Source: Methylobacteriaceae bacterium (lineage in GTDB: Bacteria; Pseudomonadota; Alphaproteobacteria; Rhizobiales; Beijerinckiaceae). Taken from it: 19,498 nucleotides of DNA. The notes under the pieces were generated by a model that was not told the DNA's origin, did no database searches, and saw only the letters and a program-made list of their open reading frames with translations. The position numbers and the translations under genes were made by a program. The stretch is from NCBI GenBank assembly GCA_019247255.1, contig JAFAPJ010000633.1, forward strand, positions 1-19,498, read 5' to 3'. Positions 14,037 through 19,498 of this stretch are shown here, piece by piece. The stretch's first letter is position 1; the number at the start of each line of letters is the position of its first letter.

Positions 14037-15644
14037 ATGCTGCGTTTCTCCAAGACCAAGGTCATCTTCACGCTGGGAGCGGTCCTGGTCGGCCTCCTCC
14101 TCGCGGTTCCGAGCCTGATGAGCCGGGACGAACGGCAGGCCTACCTGAAGGCGATCCCGTCCTGGATCCCGACCTGGATGGTGCCGACCCGCGCCATCGT
14201 GCTCGGGCTCGACCTGCAGGGCGGGTCGCAGATCCTGCTCGAGGTGGATCGGGCGGACCTCGTCCGGACCCAGGCCTTGAGCCTGCGCGACGACGTCCGC
14301 CGGGTCCTGCGGGAGAACGGTGTCGCGATCGAGGGCGGCATCCAGATCAGCGGACGCGGCGTCCAGGTCCGTATCCCGGACGCGGCGGCGCGCGCCCGCG
14401 TGCTGCCGAAGCTGCGCGAGCTGTCGCAGCCGATCACGAGCGCGATCCTCGGTCAGACAGGCGCGCAGACGCTCGGCGTTGCGGAGAGCCCGGACGGCCT
14501 CGTCCAGCTGACCTTCACCGACCAGGGGATCGAGGATCGGATCCGACGCGCGGTCGACCAGTCGATCGAGGTGATCCGCCGCCGCGTCGACCAGCTCGGC
14601 ACGACCGAGCCCTCCATCCAGCGCCAGGGCGCGGATCGCGTCCTCGTCCAGGTGCCGGGCCTGCAGGATCCGGCCCGGCTCGAGGAGATTCTCGGCAAGA
14701 CCGCCAAGCTCGAATTCCGTCTCCTCGGGGATGCCGGCTCGACCGACACGGAGCTCCTGCCCTCCCGCGACGCCGGCGGGCAGCGCGTCCCGGTCGAGCG
14801 GCAGATCATCCTGGACGGCGCGGACCTGACGGACGCGACCCCGGGCTTCGACAACCGAACGAACGAGCCGATCGTCAACTTCCGCTTCAACCTGCGGGGC
14901 GCCCAGCGCTTCGGGGACGCGACGACGCGCAATGTCGGGCGGCCGCTCGCGATCGTCCTCGACAACGAGGTGATCTCGGCGCCGCGCATCATCCAACCCA
15001 TCACGGGCGGGCAAGGGCAGATCTCGGGCCGGTTCACGGTTCAGCAGGCGAACGACCTCTCGGTGCTGCTGCGATCGGGGGCGCTGCCCGCGAAGCTCAC
15101 CATCATCGAGCGGCGAACGGTCGGCCCCGGCCTGGGGCGGGATTCGATCGAGGCCGGCAAGCTCGCGACCTATGTGGCGACCCTGTTCGTCGTCATCCTG
15201 ATGTTCGCGACCTACGGGGTGTTCGGCTTCATCGCGAACGTCGCGCTCGTGGTCCATGTCGGGCTGATCTTCGGGCTGATGTCGGTGCTCGAAGCCACCC
15301 TGACGCTACCCGGTATCGCCGGGATCGTGCTGACGATCGGCACCGCGGTCGATTCGAACGTGCTCATCTACGAGCGTATCCGCGAGGAGGCGCGGGCGGG
15401 GCGCTCCGTCGTCACCGCGATCCAGGCCGGGTTCGATCGTGCCTTCGCGACCATCATCGATTCGAACTCGACGATGGCGATCGCCGCGCTCATCCTGTTC
15501 TTCATGGGGTCGGGACCGGTGCGCGGCTTCGCGGTGGTGTTCCTGCTCGGCATCCTGACGACCGTGATCACGGCGGTGACGATGACCCGCATGATGATCG
15601 CGCTCTGGTACGGCTACGCCCGCCCCAAGGCGATCCCCTTTTAG
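14037..15644 (+). CDS. secD: Protein translocase subunit SecD
   Basis: This 535-residue inner-membrane RND-type protein uses the proton-motive force to pull preproteins through SecYEG on the periplasmic side. A first membrane helix (about 8-25) is followed by the SecD signature VLGLDLQGGSQILLEVD (55-71), a large periplasmic domain (including RRRVDQLGTTEPSIQRQGADRVLVQVPG), and the P1-head region ending in FTVQQANDLSVLLRSGALPA. Five C-terminal helices begin at about residue 369 (GKLATYVATLFVVILM). They include GIAGIVLTIGTAVDSNVLIYERIREE, which carries the conserved Asp of the proton path. Length is normal for an unfused alphaproteobacterial SecD. The start ATG is preceded by GAGGACGACGGGCGCG. 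secF follows 12 bases after the stop. Confidence 0.98.
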   Translation: MLRFSKTKVIFTLGAVLVGLLLAVPSLMSRDERQAYLKAIPSWIPTWMVPTRAIVLGLDLQGGSQILLEVDRADLVRTQALSLRDDVRRVLRENGVAIEGGIQISGRGVQVRIPDAAARARVLPKLRELSQPITSAILGQTGAQTLGVAESPDGLVQLTFTDQGIEDRIRRAVDQSIEVIRRRVDQLGTTEPSIQRQGADRVLVQVPGLQDPARLEEILGKTAKLEFRLLGDAGSTDTELLPSRDAGGQRVPVERQIILDGADLTDATPGFDNRTNEPIVNFRFNLRGAQRFGDATTRNVGRPLAIVLDNEVISAPRIIQPITGGQGQISGRFTVQQANDLSVLLRSGALPAKLTIIERRTVGPGLGRDSIEAGKLATYVATLFVVILMFATYGVFGFIANVALVVHVGLIFGLMSVLEATLTLPGIAGIVLTIGTAVDSNVLIYERIREEARAGRSVVTAIQAGFDRAFATIIDSNSTMAIAALILFFMGSGPVRGFAVVFLLGILTTVITAVTMTRMMIALWYGYARPKAIPF

Positions 15645-15656
15645 GACCTGACTCCC

Positions 15657-16598
15657 GTGCGCCTCCTTCGCATCTGGCCGGACGAGACCCGCTTCGATTT
15701 CATGCGGTTCCGGCACGTCACCTTCCCGCTCTCGGCGACGCTGTCGGTCGCCATCGCGATCGTCTTCGTGACGATGGGGCTGAACTTCGGGGTCGACTTC
15801 AAGGGCGGCACCCTCATCGAGCTCGCCGCGAAAGCCGGGCAGGCCGATGTTGGCTCCGTCCGCAATGCGGCGAACAACCTCGGCTTCGGCGAGGTCGAGG
15901 TCCAGGAATTCGGCAACCAGGGCGGCGTCTCGCTTCGCTTCCCGATCCAGCCGGGTGGCGAGGCCGCGCAGGGCGTGGTCGTCGACAAGGCGCGCGCGAC
16001 CTTCGGGGCCGATTACAATTTCGACCGCGTGGAGACGGTCGGCCCGCGCGTCTCGGGCGAGCTCGTCCAGTCCGGCACGATCGGCGTTGTGCTCTCCGTC
16101 TTCGCGGTCCTCGCTTATCTCTGGTTCCGCTTCGAGCGCGAGCTCGCGATCGGCGCGATCGTCGGAACGCTCCACGACATCGTCCTCACGATCGGCTTCT
16201 TCGTCATCACGCGGCACGAGTTCAACATGACCTCGATCGCCGCGATCCTGACGATCGTGGGCTACTCGCTCAACGAGACGGTGGTGGTGTTCGATCGAAC
16301 GCGCGAGCTCCTGCGCCGTTACAAGCAGATGCCGACCGAGGAGCTCCTCAACCTGTCGATCAACTCGACCATGTCGCGCACCGTCATGACCGCGACGACG
16401 ACCACCCTGTCGCTGCTCGCGCTCGTGCTGTTCGGCGGTCGCGCGATCGAGGGCTTCGCGGAGGTGATGCTCGCGGGCGTCGTGATCTGCACCTATTCGG
16501 CGATCTTCATCTCCTCGCCCGTGCTCATCTATATCGGGTCGCGCCTCGCCAGCCGCTCGCTCGCGGCGGGCGCCGGCGTCCCGCAGCCGGCCGAGTAA
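15657..16598 (+). CDS. secF: Protein translocase subunit SecF
   Basis: This 313-residue partner of SecD has the same RND-type fold. Helix 1 (TFPLSATLSVAIAIVFVTM, about 22-40) is followed by the SecF signature LNFGVDFKGGTLIEL (42-56), a periplasmic domain, and five more helices. These include YLWFRFERELAIGAIVG, the conserved FNMTSIAAILTIVGYSLNETVVVFDRTRE region and the Thr-rich segment SRTVMTATTTTLSLLAL. The start is GTG at 15657, with AGGA about 10 bases upstream. Its stop is separated by a single base from the next gene's GTG, so translation of the following small protein is likely coupled to SecF. Confidence 0.98.
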   Translation: MRLLRIWPDETRFDFMRFRHVTFPLSATLSVAIAIVFVTMGLNFGVDFKGGTLIELAAKAGQADVGSVRNAANNLGFGEVEVQEFGNQGGVSLRFPIQPGGEAAQGVVVDKARATFGADYNFDRVETVGPRVSGELVQSGTIGVVLSVFAVLAYLWFRFERELAIGAIVGTLHDIVLTIGFFVITRHEFNMTSIAAILTIVGYSLNETVVVFDRTRELLRRYKQMPTEELLNLSINSTMSRTVMTATTTTLSLLALVLFGGRAIEGFAEVMLAGVVICTYSAIFISSPVLIYIGSRLASRSLAAGAGVPQPAE

Positions 16599-16599
16599 G

Positions 16600-16989
16600 G
16601 TGGATCGCGAGCGCGAGGCCGGCCCGGGCTTCGTCCCCGGGCGCCACATGCTCGATTCATACGGCCGCGGTGGCTTCCGCTTCGCCGGCATGTCGCATCG
16701 CGGCTCGATCCTCGCCCTGCCGTCCGGCGTCCGGGCCTGGCCGGTCGAGAGCCTGGCCGAGCTCACGATCGAGGCGCTGCGCCCCATCTTCGACGAGGAG
16801 CCGTCGCTGGAGCTTCTCCTCCTCGGCACCGGGGACCAGCCCGGCTTCGTGCCCGAAGCCATCCGGCGGCACGTCCGCGCGGCCGGGATCGGGCTCGACC
16901 CGATGGCGACGGGACCCGCCGCCCGGACCTACAACGTCCTCGTGGCGGAGGAGCGGCGCGTCGGCGCGGCGCTGATCGCGGTCGCATGA
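16600..16989 (+). CDS. Mth938/DUF498-domain protein, NDUFAF3-like
   Basis: This 129-residue protein has the DUF498 (PF04430) pattern: an N-terminal beta segment (MLDSYGRGGFRFAG, 17-30), GSILALPSGVRAWPVES (35-51), LLLLGTGDQ (72-80) and the conserved C-terminal block GIGLDPMATGPAARTYN (96-112), ending in a hydrophobic strand (VGAALIAVA). The human member, NDUFAF3, is a mitochondrial complex I assembly factor. The bacterial proteins are uncharacterised in detail, and an assembly role here is inference. The GTG start lies 1 base after the secF stop, and the TGA overlaps the next gene's ATG (ATGA at 16986-16989), so it is firmly embedded in the Sec operon. The sequence shows no signal peptide or membrane helix. 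Confidence 0.88.
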   Translation: MDREREAGPGFVPGRHMLDSYGRGGFRFAGMSHRGSILALPSGVRAWPVESLAELTIEALRPIFDEEPSLELLLLGTGDQPGFVPEAIRRHVRAAGIGLDPMATGPAARTYNVLVAEERRVGAALIAVA

Positions 16990-17852
16990 GCGTCGTCGAG
17001 GGCGCCACGGCCGGCGATTTCGCCCAGGCTCAAACCATCGTTCGCGATGCCGATCCCGACCGCTACGCGGCGACGCTTTTCGCGCCCGCGCCCGCGCGCC
17101 CGGCCCTCTTCGCGCTCTACGCCTTCTCGGCCGAGGTCGCGCGGGTCCGCGACGCCGTCTCGAACCCCATGCCCGGCGAGATCCGTCTCCAATGGTGGCG
17201 CGACGCGATCGCCGGCGAGGCCCGGGGCGACGCGGCGGCGAGCCCGGTCGCGGCCACGCTGGAGGACACGATCGAACGCTACCGGCTGCCGCGGGCGGCG
17301 CTCCTCGATCTCGTCGATGCGCGGGTCTTTGACCTCTACGACGATCCCATGCCGAGCCTTGCCGATCTCGAGGGCTATCTCGGCGAGACCGTCTCTTCCC
17401 TGATCCGCCTCGCCTCCCTGGTTCTCGCCGGGGGGCAGGATCCGGGGGCGGCGGACCTCGCGGGCCATGCGGGCATCGCCTACGGGATCGCCGGCCTCCT
17501 GCGCGCGCTCCCCTGGCATGCCCGTGCGGGCCGCCTCTATCTCCCCAAGGACGTGCTCGACCGGCACGGCGTGACGCGGGACGACGTCGTCCTCGGGCGC
17601 GGCGGCCCCGGCTTCGTGGCCGCGCTCGCGGATCTCAGGGGCGAGGCGCGACGCCACCTCGCCCGTGTCCGCGGGGGCTGGGCCAAGGTCCCGCCGGCCA
17701 TCCGCCCGGCCTTCCTGCCGCTCGCGCTCGTTCCGGGCGACCTCGCCCGGGCCGAACGCCCGGGCCACGACGCGCTTCACCCGGAGCCGCCGCGCCCGCC
17801 GCTCGGGCGTCTCGTTCGCCTCGCCTGGGCGGCCGCGCGCGGACGGGTGTGA
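16986..17852 (+). CDS. Squalene/phytoene synthase-fold protein, NDUFAF6-like, catalytic motifs lost
   Basis: This 288-residue all-helical protein has the trans-isoprenyl synthase fold but departs from true synthases at both metal-binding sites. Where phytoene synthases have an Asp-rich DDxxD-type motif, it reads YAFSAEVARVRDAV (45-58), followed by the subgroup's MPGEIRLQWWRDAI (62-75). Where the second motif should be (NILRDVxED), it reads GLLRALPWHARAGRLYLPKD (170-189), which has no paired Asp. The LLRALPWHA...LYLPKDVLDRHGV block closely resembles what I recall of human NDUFAF6, a complex I assembly factor. Carotenoid or hopanoid synthesis is therefore unlikely. The ATG overlaps the stop of the NDUFAF3-like gene, and this is the last gene of the operon, ending 6 bp from the convergent VWA gene. 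Confidence 0.85.
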   Translation: MSVVEGATAGDFAQAQTIVRDADPDRYAATLFAPAPARPALFALYAFSAEVARVRDAVSNPMPGEIRLQWWRDAIAGEARGDAAASPVAATLEDTIERYRLPRAALLDLVDARVFDLYDDPMPSLADLEGYLGETVSSLIRLASLVLAGGQDPGAADLAGHAGIAYGIAGLLRALPWHARAGRLYLPKDVLDRHGVTRDDVVLGRGGPGFVAALADLRGEARRHLARVRGGWAKVPPAIRPAFLPLALVPGDLARAERPGHDALHPEPPRPPLGRLVRLAWAAARGRV

Positions 17853-17858
17853 GTCAGC

Positions 17859-19034
17859 TCAGCGCGTCAGCTCGCGCATCGCGCCGTCGATCCCTTCGAG
17901 GGTGAGCGGGAACATCCGTCCGCCGAAGAGGCGCGCCATCATCCCGGCCGATTGCGAATAGCTCCAATGCGCCCGGGGCACCGGGTTGAGCCACACCGAT
18001 TTCGGGAAATGAGCCACGAGGCGGTTGACCCAGACCTCGCCCGCCTCCTCGTTCCAATGCTCGACCGAGCCGCCCGGCATCGCGATCTCGTAGGGGCTCA
18101 TCGCCGCGTCGCCGACGAAGACGGCCCGGTAGTCGGACGGATAGGTGCGCAGGACGTCGAAGGTCGGGATCGCCCCGTCGTGCCGGCGCCGGTTCTCCTT
18201 CCAGAGCCGCTCGTAGGGGCAGTTGTGGAAGTAGAAGTGCTCGAAGTGCTCGAACTCGGCCCGCGCGGCCGAGAACAGCTCCTCGGCCTTCTCGACGTGC
18301 CAGTCCATCGAGCCGCCGACATCGAGGAAGAGCAGCACCTTCACGGCGTTGCGCCGCTCGGGCCGCAGCTTCACCTCCAGATAGCCGCGATGCGCGGTCT
18401 CGTGGATCGTGCCGTCGAGGTCGAGCTCCTCGGCGGCGCCCGTCCGGGCGAAGCGCCGGAGTCGCCGGAGCGCGACCCGCATGTTGCGGGTGCCGAGCTC
18501 GACACCGTCGTCGAGGTCCTTGAAGTCGCGCTTGTCCCAGACCTTCACGGCCCGGAAGTTGCGATTGCCGTCCTGGCCGATGCGCACGCCTTCCGGATTG
18601 TAGCCATAGGCGCCATAGGGCGAGGTGCCGCCCGTGCCGATCCATTTGGAGCCGCCCTGGTGACGGCCTTTCTGCTCCGCGAGGCGTTGCTTCAAGGTCT
18701 CGAAGAGCTTGTCCCAGCCCATCGCCTCGATCTGCTTCTTCTCGTCCTCCGTGAGGTATTTCTCGGCGAGCTTGCGCAGCCATTCCTCCGGAATCGCCCG
18801 GCTCTCGACGCCCTCGCCCAGCGTCTGCAGCCCCTTGAAGACCTCGCCGAAGACGCGGTCGAAGCGGTCGAGATGCCGCTCGTCCTTCACGAGGCAGGTG
18901 CGCGACAGGTAGTAGAACTCGTCCACCCGCTTCTCGGCGAGGTCGACGTCCAGCGCTTCGAGGAGCGTCAGGTACTCGCGAAGCGTCACAGGGACCTGCG
19001 CGGCCCTGAGCGAGGTGAAGAAGTCGAGGAACAT
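17859..19034 (-). CDS. CoxE-like von Willebrand factor A domain protein
   Basis: This 391-residue cytoplasmic-type protein begins MFLDFFTSLRAAQVPVTLREY, characteristic of the CoxE-like VWA family that works with MoxR-type AAA+ ATPases. The helical N-terminal half (1-215) includes FYYLSRTCLVKDERHLDRFD (40-59) and a Gly-rich stretch GTGGTSPYGAYGYNP (133-147). The VWA domain (about 230-391) has a MIDAS-like motif LLFLDVGGSM (234-243), with Gly in place of the first Ser of DxSxS, and later metal-site candidates TYPSD and FVGDAAMSPYE (307-315). The start ATG at 19034 gives the family N-terminus, but its ribosome site is weak; a longer form from 19106 looks unlikely. The usual MoxR ATPase gene is not next to it, since an ECF sigma factor diverges upstream. 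The client is unknown. Confidence 0.92.
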   Translation of the reverse strand: MFLDFFTSLRAAQVPVTLREYLTLLEALDVDLAEKRVDEFYYLSRTCLVKDERHLDRFDRVFGEVFKGLQTLGEGVESRAIPEEWLRKLAEKYLTEDEKKQIEAMGWDKLFETLKQRLAEQKGRHQGGSKWIGTGGTSPYGAYGYNPEGVRIGQDGNRNFRAVKVWDKRDFKDLDDGVELGTRNMRVALRRLRRFARTGAAEELDLDGTIHETAHRGYLEVKLRPERRNAVKVLLFLDVGGSMDWHVEKAEELFSAARAEFEHFEHFYFHNCPYERLWKENRRRHDGAIPTFDVLRTYPSDYRAVFVGDAAMSPYEIAMPGGSVEHWNEEAGEVWVNRLVAHFPKSVWLNPVPRAHWSYSQSAGMMARLFGGRMFPLTLEGIDGAMRELTR

Positions 19035-19135
19035 GCCGGCTATGTCGAGCGGGGCCCCCGCGCGGTCAAGGCGCGCGTGACGGGGCGGCCCGAACCCGCT
19101 ACGCAACCGGGCGCGCCCCCAGCAGCGGAGCCTCC
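19035..19135. promoter_or_regulatory. Divergent intergenic region between the VWA and ECF sigma genes
   Basis: These 101 bp separate two divergent starts and must hold both promoters. I see no clear sigma-70 boxes and no GGAAC/CGTT pair of the general stress sigma type. The only clear signal is the CGGAG ribosome site (19126-19130) for the sigma factor. Confidence 0.4.
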
Positions 19136-19498
19136 GTGGCCGACATATCTGCCGACCTCGCGACGCTGCTCGCAGCCGTCGCCCGCGGCGACGAGACGGC
19201 CTTCCAGGCGCTCTATCGTCAGACCAGCGCGAAACTTCTCGGGGTCGTCCTTCGTATCGTTCGAGATCGGGCGCGCGCGGAGGACGTCGTGCAGGAGGCC
19301 TACATGCAGGTCTGGCGCGGCGCCGCGAGCTACTCGCCGGAGATCAGCCGGCCCATGACCTGGCTTATTTCGATCGCGCGCTACCGGGCGATCGACGCGG
19401 TTCGCGCCCGGCGGGAGGTTGCGCTCCAGGCGGACGAGGACGAGTTCGACCCGCTTGCCGCGGTCGCCGATCCGAGCGACGCGGCCCGAACCTTCGTG
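19136..19498 (+). CDS. ECF sigma factor, N-terminal part (truncated by the window end)
   Basis: The 121 visible residues contain a complete sigma region 2. DLATLLAAVARGDETAFQALYRQ (7-29) leads into LLGVVLRIVRDRARAEDVVQEAYMQVW (34-60, regions 2.1-2.2 with the typical AEDVVQExYxxVW core), then PMTWLISIARYRAIDAVRARR (73-93, regions 2.3-2.4, which bind the -10 element). The linker starts at REVALQADEDEFDP, and region 4 lies beyond the window. It resembles the SigK/RpoE-like sigma-70 family proteins often paired with an anti-sigma gene immediately downstream, which would be the first thing to look for. The GTG start at 19136 follows a CGGAG ribosome site by 5 bases. Extracytoplasmic stress control is expected for the family, but the signal cannot be read here. 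Confidence 0.93.
   Translation, partial: MADISADLATLLAAVARGDETAFQALYRQTSAKLLGVVLRIVRDRARAEDVVQEAYMQVWRGAASYSPEISRPMTWLISIARYRAIDAVRARREVALQADEDEFDPLAAVADPSDAARTFV

Noticed and set aside
12642..15257. 871-codon minus-strand frame opposite the ferredoxin, SDR, yajC and secD genes
   Set aside because: The four plus-strand genes have clear motifs, ribosome sites and spacing. The antisense translation is an Arg/Asp-rich shadow.
15306..16862. 518-codon minus-strand frame opposite secD, secF and the DUF498 gene
   Set aside because: It is a shadow frame rich in Arg, Asp and His, with no domain, start context or family pattern.
16986..17852. Carotenoid or hopanoid biosynthesis gene (crtB/hpnC/hpnD)
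   Set aside because: Both Asp-rich motifs are missing, no isoprenoid genes are adjacent, and the gene is embedded in the Sec/DUF498 operon.

Overview
The window looks like chromosomal DNA of a high-GC alphaproteobacterium, most likely a member of the Hyphomicrobiales (Rhizobiales), perhaps near the Methylobacteriaceae. This rests on the strong G/C bias at third codon positions, the frequent GTG starts, the yajC-secD-secF gene order followed by a DUF498 protein and a phytoene-synthase-like protein, and a giant apolipoprotein-like coiled-coil protein of the Rhizobiales type. The genus is a guess. I see no mobile element, CRISPR array, tRNA or rRNA, and composition looks even throughout.

Layout. 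Positions 1-175 (minus) hold the N-terminus of a KpsF/GutQ-type sugar-phosphate isomerase. Diverging from it is an outer-membrane beta-barrel protein (305-1909, plus). It converges on trpF-trpB (minus, overlapping GTGA junction), and trpA does not follow trpB. Positions 3919-11769 (minus) are one gene for a 2616-residue membrane-anchored protein. Residues 233-2130 are built from 170 eleven-residue repeats in only two gapless runs. I infer that it is related to the growth-pole-ring protein GPR of Agrobacterium (RgsE of Sinorhizobium). It shares a 258-bp divergent control region, with a CtrA-like TTAA-N7-TTTA site, with an orphan Hpt-domain phosphotransfer protein (12028-12420, plus).

Next come a [2Fe-2S] ferredoxin and a short-chain dehydrogenase as a tight pair (12490-13568). 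A good sigma-70-type promoter (13595-13622) then precedes a compact five-gene operon: yajC, secD, secF, an Mth938/DUF498 protein related to mitochondrial NDUFAF3, and a degenerate phytoene-synthase-fold protein related to NDUFAF6. The last two genes are tightly coupled to secF (1-nt gap, then an ATGA overlap). This suggests that Sec-dependent membrane insertion and respiratory complex I assembly are produced together. The operon converges, with a 6-bp gap, on a CoxE-type von Willebrand A domain protein (17859-19034, minus). Diverging from that is an ECF sigma factor cut off by the window end (19136-19498, plus).

The most interesting items are the uninterrupted hendecad architecture of the giant protein with its 22- and 44-residue super-repeats and its probable cell-cycle control; the Sec plus NDUFAF3/NDUFAF6-like operon, whose synthase homologue has lost both Asp-rich catalytic motifs; and an Arg in TrpB where the near-invariant His before the catalytic Lys should be.
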